Origin: Thysanoteuthis rhombus | Lineage: Eukaryota; Mollusca; Cephalopoda; Oegopsida; Thysanoteuthidae | Direction of reading: 5' to 3' | Assembly (NCBI GenBank): GCA_963457665.1 | Contig: OY735227.1 | Span: forward strand, 38,187,750-38,251,749 | Length of the DNA stretch: 64,000 nt | Shown: in pieces, positions 1 through 9,814 of the stretch | Layout: every line of letters starts with the position of its first letter | Numbering within the stretch: position 1 is the first letter of the stretch | Program-made: the position numbers and the translations under genes | The notes under the pieces: model-generated | What the model saw: only the letters and a program-made list of their open reading frames with translations | Databases searched by the model: none | What the model was told of the DNA's origin: nothing

Positions 1-770
1 CTTTGAAATCTGCATCTCGTTAATATTTCTTTGGTATATATTCTTCTGTGATCAAGGGAAAAGTGGCAAAAATTGATTTCACTTTAAAAATTGTTAGATA
101 TTTTTGCTAAGAAATATTCAGTTGCTTTTAGCAAGAAAAATGGGAATGTCGATTGTCATGGCAGCGATTCTTACTTATGAAATGGCTATGTCGATAATTA
201 GATGACTTGGAAATAGACGAAGCGAATTACAGAGGGGTTTTTTTAAGAATTATTTTCTTTGGGTGTATTTCAGTGCGAAAAAGACTTCATCCTGTTTCTT
301 CAATGATTTATTCTTATTTTATTTACTTTTTTTAAATTTTTATTTATCAGTTTATTTTAGAGACGTCTTCACCTCTCTATAAGAGGCTCTGTCCATTTGT
401 CAGTACGTCTGTCCCCATATTATTCCTCAGCTGTTTCGAGTCAGGTTTACTTTATATTTAGTGGAAAGGTATTCCTCAATGAGATGATTCTTACCAAGAA
501 AAATTCACCATTTACTGTCAGGTGATCTGGCAATAATGGAGTTTAAAATTTATGTTTTAGAATCGATTTTCTCGGCTGTTTTAAGTCAGATTTACTTGGA
601 ACTTGATTGTAAGGTATTCTTTGATAAGATGCTTTTTACCTGAAATTATCTCCTTTTCGGGACTACATGGTCTGTCAATGACGGCATTCAACTTTACAAC
701 GAACGCCACAATGAACCTTCAGTTCTTGTTCGTCTACTCGCCCATTAGTAATTTACTGAACGCAAAGCAA
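1..770. other. no gene seen
   Basis: AT-rich sequence with short homopolymer runs. No reading frame with a recognisable domain, RNA or repeat was found on either strand. Confidence 0.6.
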
Positions 771-772
771 AT

Positions 773-885
773 GTTGGGTTGTTCAGAAAGTAATGTAACA
801 TTTTATGGAGAAGAAACCAAAACATGTTCAAATCTAACAAAAGTAGAATTTGTTTGTCAAGAACATAACATTAGAAGTAACGACT
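773..885 (+). mobile_element. mariner-like terminal module, copy 1
   Basis: The stretch opens with TTGTTCAGAAAGTAATGTAA, which resembles the outer end of mariner-type transposons. It is similar over about 70 bases to the sequence at 62981 and, in its inner half, to 63740-63850. The three copies share GTTCAA/GTTTAA and a downstream TAACAA motif. A short reading frame runs through the module but shows no transposase domain. It is probably a non-autonomous or truncated Tc1/mariner relic; the class rests on the terminal motif alone. Confidence 0.45.
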
Positions 886-1079
886 GATTTATCTATTCCC
901 TGGAAAAACATTGAAACAGATGTTTTAGAATAAAAGTATACAATTAGCATATACAAGCACACATCAAATAATCATACTTACACAATATCCAAGTCATTAT
1001 ACATTAGCGTTAGGGGTCGTGTAATAAACATCACAATTATTCTATAACCCATTTACGTTTGTTGATGGCACAGCATTAT

Positions 1080-1470
1080 TCCAAAATCCTACCACTATAT
1101 TGCTAAAAAAGAATTTTCTGATATTCAATCTAATCCTGCCCACTTTCATCGTATATGCATGGCCTTTCAGTCTCTTGTACTTCCTTTTGGTAAAAGATAC
1201 ATTGAGATCCATTTATTCTATATCACGTATAAATATTTCCATTAGGTCTCCTCAATCTATCATTTCTTTCTAACAACGTCAACCCTAATTCTTTTCACCG
1301 ATCATCATAATTCATATTTATGAATTCTGGTACTAACTTGGTTGCTCGTTTCTGGACTTCTTCCAAAAGATTTTACAAAGAGCAATTCGTGTCTAAATAA
1401 GTGAAAATATGCTAGTGCTCTGTTCGCCTTAACGGCAGCACTAACATTGTACTTGGCAAGTGTTAGTTTA
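1080..1470 (-). mobile_element. CR1-like LINE 3' region (decayed)
   Basis: The plus-strand text (GGTCTCCTCAATCT, then TTGGTTGCTCGTTTCTGGAC near 1340) reads like the antisense of the well-known 3' part of CR1/L2-type LINEs, where the equivalent words are CTCTTCTCC and GTGGCCCTCCGCTGGAC. The spacing between these blocks also agrees. No reading frame remains open. This is a family resemblance from memory, so the clade is uncertain. Confidence 0.45.
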
Positions 1471-1789
1471 TTTGTAATGATAAGTTATTCTAATTGGAAT
1501 TCTAGACGAGAAGAATTGTAAAACCAAATTGATCTCTTCCTTACTTCTCAATTTCAAGTTTTTTTTTTGTATGTTCAATATCAACGAATTGAGACATTGC
1601 CGTATACTTCGTTGCCCAAACCATATTTTCATCATCGGGGTCCATTCTAAAATTACATTCCCTTCTGGGCGACGAGACGAACCGAATCGATGAAAAAAAT
1701 CGGCCAAAAATATCTTGACCAATTATTTTCTCTCTTTGTTGACTAAAACAGACGACAAGTTAAATTGATTAAATATTCTATACTACTCT

Positions 1790-2150
1790 ACCACAACAAC
1801 TACTACCACTACTACTCAGCCTTCAGAGACCGTTGTTGGACATAGATCTACCCCAAAGTCTAACAGGGTTTTTTCGCTACTGAGCGTCGCGATGTCAAAA
1901 GATTTTGAACTTATCGAAATCATCTCGCCTTTTTTATCGCCGGTCTAAGTTTCACAAATGATCTCCATGGATCCATGTCTGATATTCAGGCAACTTGGCG
2001 TTCCAATTGTCATTTGAATTTGTTAATGACTTCTAATATAAGTTACACCCGCGTGCTCTCCAATATATAGTACTGTTTTGCGATCTTACACGATGACTCT
2101 TTCTCTGTGTACGTTGCACGGTTCTTAGTTTGAGAGCCAATTCCTTGGTT
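1790..2150 (-). mobile_element. RTE-type LINE 3' end, copy 1 (decayed)
   Basis: Read on the minus strand, this matches the other RTE-type copies in the window block by block: the region coding for ENHA (GGTTCTTAG on the plus strand, 2125), the SRDV block (GTCGCGATGTC, 1886) and the terminal GTTGTTGGACATAGA box (1831). A CTA/ACC-rich tract at about 1790-1820 stands where the others carry (ATC)n. Stops and indels are frequent, so it is an old, dead copy. Confidence 0.75.
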
Positions 2151-2392
2151 CATTCGATTTTGAATTTCATTTGACGAGCACCATGCAATTCCTGTCAGAT
2201 TTTGAGTTACGTACATTTGCATCCGAAAACATCTACTTTTCAAAACATTGTAACTTTTTTACTATGATATAATAGACAAAGTTTGTTTCATCCTGATGAA
2301 ATATCATTATGAAGAAAGACATTATTATTTTCAATTTTTGTAGAGAAAGATCGGCTATTAGAACTGTCTGAGTATTTTGTTATTACGAGCAT

Positions 2393-2483
2393 CAGTCATC
2401 ATCATCATCACCATCAGTCTTTTAACGTTCATCGTTGGACATAGACCTTCTCCAGGATTCGCCACACTTCTCTATCGTGGACA
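2393..2483 (-). mobile_element. RTE-type LINE terminal fragment, copy 2
   Basis: A short (ATC)n tract is followed by the RTE 3' terminal box (GTTGGACATAGACCTTC) and the CTCTATCGTGG block. Only about 90 bases of the 3' end survive. It abuts a piggyBac transposase fragment without a gap, so one element broke into the other or the two were joined by deletion. Confidence 0.75.
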
Positions 2484-2675
2484 TTGCAAACCTGTAAAAG
2501 GTTCGAAGCCATGCACAGATTTTTACTTGACCATGACAACAGTATGCGGTATGTAAGGGAGAACAACGGCAACAAGTTGTACAAGATACTGCCTGTTATT
2601 GATGCAATCAGAAACAATTGTGTTAGGATTAAACCACAGGAATATCATAAGGGGTTTAATGTTTACAAAATTTAG
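2484..2675 (+). pseudogene. piggyBac transposase fragment (duplicate segment)
   Basis: A 63-residue open stretch carries the piggyBac-type block RFEAMHRFLLDHDN...NNGNKLYKILPVIDAIR, which in the family lies in the N-terminal half of the transposase, before the first catalytic aspartate. The same block occurs again, more decayed, at 3255-3450 within the longer piggyBac pseudogene. This copy keeps its frame over the block while the downstream copy has stops. It has no start, no catalytic residues and no downstream domain. It may be part of a second piggyBac copy truncated by rearrangement. Confidence 0.8.
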
Positions 2676-2759
2676 TGCGGATATTTCTAGGAAATCCTAG
2701 TTGCTGCTAAAATTACCTTTTCTTTATAAGGTCTTATACAAAGACTCTAGAATATAATA

Positions 2760-4640
2760 AATTATATTTTCCACTCAATCTGAATTCTTTTCGTTGTTTT
2801 AGATATATCTTGATGGAAAAAGAGCAAAAGATCGCTTGAAGAAAAGTTTATTCCTGAAGATAAGACATAAATTTATTTAGATTTGGCTAGAAAGAATGAT
2901 TTTCTTCTCAATAGTGATAGCGATGATGATAATGAACCTTGCTCAAGTAGTTCAAGTGAAAATAATCATATTCATCACTGAAGAAAACATGAACTTCCAT
3001 AATTTGGCTCTGATACTCAATGTGGGGCCGTTGCACTGATCCCCGAGCAACTTTTATGAACTAACCCCAGTAAACATTTTCTGAGATTCTGAGATTAGTC
3101 AATTTCAGTGACATTGGCTCTACAGACAAATATATACACTGTTCGAAAAATTAAAAAGATAGTCAACATTGACAGAGAAGAATTAGAGCGACTGCTTGGA
3201 ATTCAAATGTCAGTCTTCAAAATGTCTGCTTTCACTATATGTTGGACAAATAATACCAATTGCCTCAGTAATGACCTTTAAAAAGTTCGATGCCCTGCGT
3301 ATATTTTAACAGGCCAATGATAACAGAATTCGGTGTGTTGGGGGAGAACAACGACAGCGAGTTGTACAAGATACGATCTATTGATTTTACAATCTTGATG
3401 CAATCAGAGACAGTTGTGTAGGGATTGAACTGAGGAATATCATTTTATAGACAAACGAATAATTCCATTAATAACAAAATATAGACACTATAACTCGAAG
3501 AAATCACTTAAGTAGGGTTTTAAAAACTTTGTAAAGGCAGTGAAAATATCATTGTGTACGACCTTTTTCTATATGCTAGAAAAGAGAAATGCTGAAAATG
3601 TAATCATGGGGCTTTGACAAGGACCACAAGCTCTGGTTTCTAAACATGAACCTAATGCTTGGGCTTAAGTCTCTTGAAATTTAAGCTACAGCCACTTTTT
3701 GGTCCAACAGAATGACTAAAATCTCCTCTTTGTAACTGAGAAGGAACTTGCCGTTAAGGGTTGTCAAAGTTTCGATTACGGGACGGATCAAAACTCAGGC
3801 CTCCATGTTGTCAACTGGTTCGGCAGTAAATGTTTAGTGCTGGCTTCAACATAAAAAGAGGTTGCTGCAAATACAAAAGCGCAAAGAAGGGACGGAAAAA
3901 AACAGAGCAACATGCTTCTGTGAAATACCCTGACATGGTGAAGACATTTAAAAAATTATAGGAAAGATGTTGATCTGGCAGATATGCTGACTTAGCTATA
4001 TCGCACTAACATCTATCCAAGAGATGGTACTTAAAGGTACTCTTCCATTACATCGGTATTGCAAAGGTCATGGTTTGGAAATAGATGGGCCAGTGAAGGA
4101 AGCAGGGTCTACCTATATTATCCTTTATAACTGAAATATCAGAAGCTTTGACTAAAGCTGGAAAATGTCCGGAAGAGGTAACAAAAAATTATCGCTAGAC
4201 CAAAAAGAAGCAGCCTACTCTGAGAAAAAGTGTTTCTTTGGACCAGCTAGAAAAAATTACTTCGTTGAAAAAACGTTCGCTAACTTAAATTTGTTATTTT
4301 TTCTCTAGATAAATTTATGGTTATAAATGATAAATAATACCTTGCGATAAACAAATAAATTTACGTCTAACGAATTTGAATGTTTTTGAGTTTTACTTCA
4401 ACACTTTTTTTTCAGTGGAGAGACTCTACAGTACAATTTTTACAAATACCCCAAAGCGTGGCAGGTCTACTCCAATACCAGTCACAGATATCAAACTTGT
4501 CGCAGTGCACCACTGGCCAGTTATCAGAGAGGCTAAAAACAGATGCCGACAATGTTCAAAAGGCTACAGGCGTACGTACTGTGAAAAATGTGACATTTGT
4601 CTATGTTTGAACAAGGAGCGTAACTGTTTTAGAGATTAAC
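2760..4640 (+). pseudogene. piggyBac-family transposase pseudogene
   Basis: piggyBac transposases cut and paste DNA at TTAA sites. Blocks appear here in family order although frames shift and stops intervene: an acidic Ser/Asp-rich N-terminal part (SDSDDDNEPCSSSS, about 2905-2970); the KLYKI-type block (3255-3450); an NWFGSKCLVLAST-like block (about 3808-3850); VDLADML with LYRTNIYPR (3969-4030), matching the VDxxD region that holds the third catalytic Asp; an EALTKAGK block (about 4145); and a C-terminal cysteine-rich domain ending in an intact frame at 4639 (CRQCSKGYRRTYCEKCDICL). The cysteine domain normally binds the transposon end. No matching inverted ends with TTAA were identified by eye. 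It cannot encode a working enzyme. Confidence 0.85.
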
Positions 4641-5650
4641 ATTTGAGATGAAAGTGACTAAATATAATGGTGACTCAAAATGTCTACATGCCTGTATTTT
4701 TGTAACAGTATTAAGGATTTTTAGAGATGTAAATTTTTGCTCTATTGTTGAATCATGAGCTTTCATTATTTTTTAGAATGTTAAACATCTCAAAATTAAT
4801 CGTAGTATTTTATTTTGTTCGTTTTTTATCGTATGAAATAAAAGTTTGTAATATAATTAAAAGAAATTGATGAGATGATAGAATATATATTTTTAGTCTT
4901 TTCTACCCTCGACTGGACCTTGTTGCCCTTTGGCAGCAAAATATAAAAGTGTCTCACCCGAAATATTTCAAATGACACAAATATGATGCGAAATAATTTG
5001 TTTGATCATTTCTTTCTAATGAGGACCAGTGAAAGTTCAATTTCCATGATTCAGCTCCGCATTTGACGGAGAATGCATTATTTGTATATTCTTCTTTTTA
5101 TCGTAAGGTGCTATTGGTACCACATAACCCAATACAACCTACCACATGTTACTTGGAGAGGAGATGGGTACTGCTAAGTAATCCCCATTGCCCAAAGAAA
5201 TTCAATGAAAGCCATTACCCTTACCAACACATCATGAGTCAGAGTGATAGATTAAGGTCCATCATCCCCAATGTCTTAAATTTACAAAGAAAAACTGACT
5301 TTTATCATAGTGATCCGAAAAGCGAGTATATATTTTTGCTGAAGATTTTGTTGTAAACGGCTATACTTTAACATTGTATATGATGAAGCTTAACTCGAAG
5401 GAAAGCTATGAAATCATAGATATATAATATGATAAGAGCTATATCTGCACACTCGTATTATAACTGCCAGCCGTCAGCCGAGCAATACAAGACATCATCG
5501 CAACAACTACAGCTTGGACAAGCGCTGAGCGTAGGAAATTAGAGCCGTTTCTGTCACGCTAATGTTGACATGGAGCCTTCATTAGAATCAAATATATGAG
5601 CTGTGGATGTGACATGTATATTTACTTTGGAGACCTTTATCTATGTCCAA
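4640..5650. other. no gene seen
   Basis: AT-rich. A 97-codon open stretch at 5063-5356 shows no recognisable domain and no splice context. An AATAAA-like AAATAAAAG lies at 4837, just past the piggyBac remnant, and could be its old polyadenylation signal. Confidence 0.55.
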
Positions 5651-5654
5651 CTCA

Positions 5655-5770
5655 ATAAAAAATTTCCGTTTTATTGTGATTGATGGCGACTTGGATCTAT
5701 CAGGGCTTTTATCTTGCAATGGATAACCATTACACCTACCATCTTCCACAGTAAAAGGGTTAATGACAGC
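5655..5770 (+). repeat. interspersed repeat with GGGCTTTTATC core, copy 1
   Basis: This shares TTTTATTGTGAT-GATGGC and AGGGCTTTTATC(T)T followed by AATGGATAA with 27370-27530. In reverse orientation a shorter piece lies at about 57105-57160, inside an RTE LINE copy. The family is not identified. Confidence 0.6.
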
Positions 5771-6590
5771 TGTTGCTTTTACAAGTGTTCTGCTCGTATT
5801 TTTTTCTCGCCTTTGTGATCCACTCTAAACCTGAGGACATGATTGATTAAGTCGAGTTGACAAAATAGGTCACTGTCTTTATATCGATAAAATGGGAGAA
5901 TTCTAATGAAAAACTCTTTGAATAGAGATTCTTCTTGGAATAGAAAAGCTGTTTCGATGAGTCCTATTCAATCAACAATCAGCGGTGGTTCCCAAGTCGC
6001 TTCCCAAGCAGCCGATTGATTCAATAATTTTCTTTCGGATTTCAGTTGCTATGGTAAGAGTTCTCTTATTCGATTGACAATTGTCACCTGTGTTTAATGC
6101 TCATTGGTCGATTACTTTTTATCTAGTTCTAACCTCAATCATCTTCTTGCAGAGCTTTTTGTTCATTGAAGTCGACTTTCCTCTTTCAATGGTTGCCTTT
6201 TTCTTCATCTCGATATGCACTTTTAGCTTCGGAGAAAAATTGAACCAGAAATATTCTTTAACGCTATTTCCAAGCTGCAAAACTGTCGATCGTTGGCGGA
6301 CGTACAGGTTTCTCCCGCTATCCGAAAGTAAAGCAATCTTATGAAAACCTTAGGTACGCAGAAATGGTATGAACTGGAGAAGCAATTACAATTGATTTTT
6401 ATGGGAGAAAGTTTGGACGTTCCTCAACTCAAAATGTCCTCCGATTAATTCGAAGTGGCTTAAAATGAATTTTCCTTAAGTGGAGGTTACTTATATTGTT
6501 TTCAAAATTCAAAAAAGGGCCTGAATAGGTATTTACACATCTTAGCTAAGTCTAGTACAAGACTAAAAGTGTAAAGCAGCCAATTTGGAT
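5770..6590. other. no gene seen
   Basis: An open stretch of 87 codons at 6081-6344 is hydrophobic but matches no family I know. No repeat was recognised. Confidence 0.5.
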
Positions 6591-6990
6591 CAAACTTACA
6601 ACAGCTCACTATCGCTCTGCAGCAGCCGTATATCCTATCATTTTTACAGGTATTCACTCAATTTAGGTCAGTCTGGCAAAAGTCGAAATCATGGAGCACC
6701 CAGTGAGATTCGAACTCTCTATTAGAGTAATAGCCTGCGAGAAAAATTATGGAGCATTTGGTGAGGATCAAACAGACTTGAACGGTAATGGTATATAAGC
6801 TTGTTAACCATTGTTCTATGACAGATTTCAATCATTTTGTCTTTATAGGTATTTTGTCAGTTTAAGTTAGTCTGGCATACGACCAAAGTAGCTTTGTAAT
6901 CATTAAAAATCGAACTCACTACTGTGCATATGGATTGCAAGATTAGTTTCCTAATATCGGGAGTTTTGAGAAGGGTCGATCCATCCTCAA
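6590..6990 (-). mobile_element. tRNA-derived SINE family A, about three tandem heads
   Basis: Three successive units, each with a reverse-complement polymerase III B box (CAGTGAGATTCGAACTC; GTGAGGATCAAACAGAC; AAAAATCGAACTCACTAC), each preceded by a GTCTGGCA box. The same units occur at 22540, 32200-32660, 39415-39650, 40470-40670 and 60690-61580. SINEs of this sort are transcribed by RNA polymerase III and mobilised by LINE enzymes. The copies are diverged. Confidence 0.75.
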
Positions 6991-7660
6991 ATATGGGCCA
7001 TAGGACACTGTTCCCAGTTGGGATGCAGAAATAACATATGAATATGTTTTAACATTACAGGTACTTTTATGGAGTGCACTAAACTTCTTTTTTCAATGAT
7101 GCAATATTTGAATAAAGGTGTTGTTCATTAAAAGCCCAAACGGCAGTTGAAAATTATCTCTTGAATTCCATAACGTATGACACCTTTTTTAGTGACGTCT
7201 TGTTTCAATGTGCAGTAATGAAAAATATGCACAAAACTTTCAAAATCTTGAAAACCATGATCAGCAGTATGCCTTTGGCAATAAAATCAATATATTATTA
7301 GCTTGTTCAACTTATAAACACATTATCATCATTCATTTACTTTTGAATGGTCAAATATATCCTTAAATACTGATGGTATGCCTCGACCATTTTAGTGCCT
7401 GGCTCACAATGCCTGTGAGATGAAAAGGTTAAAAACTATCTTTTTTATGCTTGATTTCGTATTGAAGAAGAGAATGACAAGCGTTTACATTCTCGAATTA
7501 CTTGTGAAACCCATTCTACATTCTGAATTCTTTCTAAGTCGTGTAAACTACATACTACAGCTTACTGAGTCACCTCTAACTCTCATTCGTTTGGCTATAC
7601 TCAGAAAGAGAAAGTGTAAATGAAAGTGTTGGACATGGCTAATCTAATTTAAAGTATTTT
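6990..7660. other. no gene seen
   Basis: AT-rich; a 67-codon open stretch at 7420-7623 has no recognisable domain. Confidence 0.5.
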
Positions 7661-7661
7661 A

Positions 7662-7733
<72 letters not shown>
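7661..7733. repeat. (TA)n microsatellite
   Basis: Uninterrupted TA dinucleotides for about 73 bases. Confidence 0.98.
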
Positions 7734-7734
<1 letters not shown>

Positions 7735-7736
<2 letters not shown>

Positions 7737-8110
7737 TGTTTGGATGATACTTGATTCATCTGACAGGGTAGTATTAAGCAGAATTTGTTGTTAAAAGAAA
7801 TGATTTTGCTTTCCACATTGTCTTTTTAATACCATACTAGCTGTTTATATAAGCTGTGGTATATCAGGAAGGATTTTTTTTTAAATACAGGCTTGTTGAG
7901 CGAATGGAAGGAGAATCGTGCTGCCTTTTTAACTACTGGCTGCAAACCAAACGCAGAAAAAAATCTCTAAAAGTGGGGGATAACTGTAATCCGAAACTTT
8001 CATTCACTCAAATGATCACACATCTAATGTCACCGCAAAGTCTGGTAGGAGAGCGGAACGTGAAATAACAAATAATGATGGTACTTTAGCGCCATCTACA
8101 TTTGAAGTTC
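7735..8110. other. no gene seen
   Basis: A 70-codon open stretch at 7856-8068 has no recognisable domain. Confidence 0.5.
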
Positions 8111-8120
8111 GTCACAGGAG

Positions 8121-8445
8121 GTAATCATGCTTAATATCACATGGAGAGATCAGAATAATATATCAGAGAAAAAAAGTCAGAGAAATCATAGAATTTATTA
8201 GAAAACTTGAATGGCAATGAGCCAGTCATGTTGCAAGAATGTCGAACAACCGCTGGACATCACGACTCATAACGTGGATCCACAAATATATGAAAAACTG
8301 GTTAGCCAAAAATTAGATGGTGTGACGTGATAGACAATTTTAGATAATATTGGCTCTGCGACGTCTATGATAGAGAGGTGTGACTATCCTGGGGAAGGTC
8401 TATGTCTAACAACTGACGCTAAAAAAGGATGATGATTGTGATGAT
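8121..8445 (+). mobile_element. RTE-type LINE 3' end, copy 3
   Basis: In order on the plus strand: the IMLNITW block (8127), the WQW-SHVARM block (about 8212-8240), NRWTSRL (8250), the WLCDVYDRE block (about 8350-8375) and the terminal GTCTATGTCTAACAACTGAC box, followed by a short GATGATTGTGATGAT tail. Stops are present. Only the region after the reverse transcriptase is kept, as in the other copies. Confidence 0.85.
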
Positions 8446-8820
8446 ACGTAGACTTTTTGCTTCTCTTATTCCTGCCCACTGATTTTACATTTACTCCATC
8501 GTTCCCTCTCTTAGTTTCAGTCATTTTCTGAACCAACTAATCTAATTTTTTTCTGATTGTACGGAAAGGTTGGGGACTAAACATCAAATATCGAAGCATT
8601 TTATCAAAAATTTGTTTAAGCAAATGTCGGCCTCCAATTCGTGTACTGTACCTGAGAATCTCAGGTGTATTATTCCCAGAGACGTGGCTTGGCAAAGATA
8701 AGAGTTGTTTAGAATGTTTCCGAAGAGCACATCGGTGACTGATGCAGAAGTGTTATAAGTTCCACGCGTGCGCGTGTACGTATCTGCGTCTGAATGTGCC
8801 TACTTGACTGCGTATGACGT

Positions 8821-9149
8821 GTTCATGAAAGAATCATGCTCAACATCATATGGAGAGATTGCAAGACAGCATAATATATCAGGGAGAAAACAAGAGTTCA
8901 AAACATCATAGAATTCATTGGAAAACTTAAATGGCAATGGACTGGTCATGTTGCAAGAAAGGCAGACAACCTCTGGACTTTACGACTCACCACATTGGTC
9001 CCCGGAGATCAAATGCGAAACTGAGACTGGCAGAATATAATATGGCGAGACGAACTAAAGAAGTTCAAAAATTATTGGCTCCACGACGCCCATGATAGAG
9101 AGGTCAGGCAAATCGTAGGAAAGGCTTATGTTCAACAATGGACGCACAA

Positions 9150-9200
<51 letters not shown>
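8821..9200 (+). mobile_element. RTE-type LINE 3' end, copy 4, with (GAT)n tail
   Basis: Matches copy 3, 370-700 bases upstream in the same orientation. It keeps ERIMLNII at 8828, KWQWTGHVARKADN at about 8930 and WLHDAHDREV at about 9078, and ends in the GTTCAACAATGGACGC box. A clean (GAT)n of about 49 bases (9152-9200) follows directly. The same trinucleotide tail closes copies at 11549, 28780 and 61952, which suggests that the repeat is the element's own 3' tail. Confidence 0.88.
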
Positions 9201-9204
9201 CGTG

Positions 9205-9770
9205 TTATATGTATGTTTGTATCTGTCTGTGTGTGTGGATGAATGAGTTATTATGTACTTTCGTGAGTGTATGTGTACATGAGTGCGTCTGTGTGTGAGT
9301 GTGTCCTTGTGTGTACCTCTGTGTGCTTGAGTGTGCGACTAGTTCCTTTGATCTTACTTTTGTCCTGAATTGTAAGCATTCATACAAATTAGCTGTGTTC
9401 TCAATTTCATTTTCAAGTCTATCGTCTAACATTTCATCAATCAAACAATGAACTGGTTGTAGTTAAGGAGTGAAGTATTTCATGCACATGCGCATTAGAA
9501 TATCTCAGAAAAAGAAATGATGATAAACTGAGTAAACGAGAAAGGAAATTATATTCTTTAAAATATATAATAATCGTATATTGCCAAGACTTTGATGCCG
9601 GCAAGGTTGATGTTTAAATGAAGTGCTCTATTTGAAGAAGCAAATGACAGAATCATTGAAACTATTATTTTCGTTTTTATCTTGTGATTATTTATCTATT
9701 TTTTCTACAGAATGTTGCAAATAACAAGTTCATTCAACTCTGTGCAAGAAAAATTGCAATTTGTTCAATT
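9205..9770. other. TG-rich tract, otherwise no gene
   Basis: An imperfect TG/GTG-rich stretch runs from 9215 to 9345, giving a His/Thr-rich minus-strand frame that is only the translation of the simple repeat. The rest is AT-rich and unrecognised. Confidence 0.6.
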
Positions 9771-9814
9771 CGGTTTTTTAGCAGTAATAGAAAAAATAGC
9801 CTCCGGACCCCCAA

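Noticed and set aside
5063-5356. 97-residue coding exon
   Set aside because: No recognised domain and no convincing splice signals; length is within chance for this composition.
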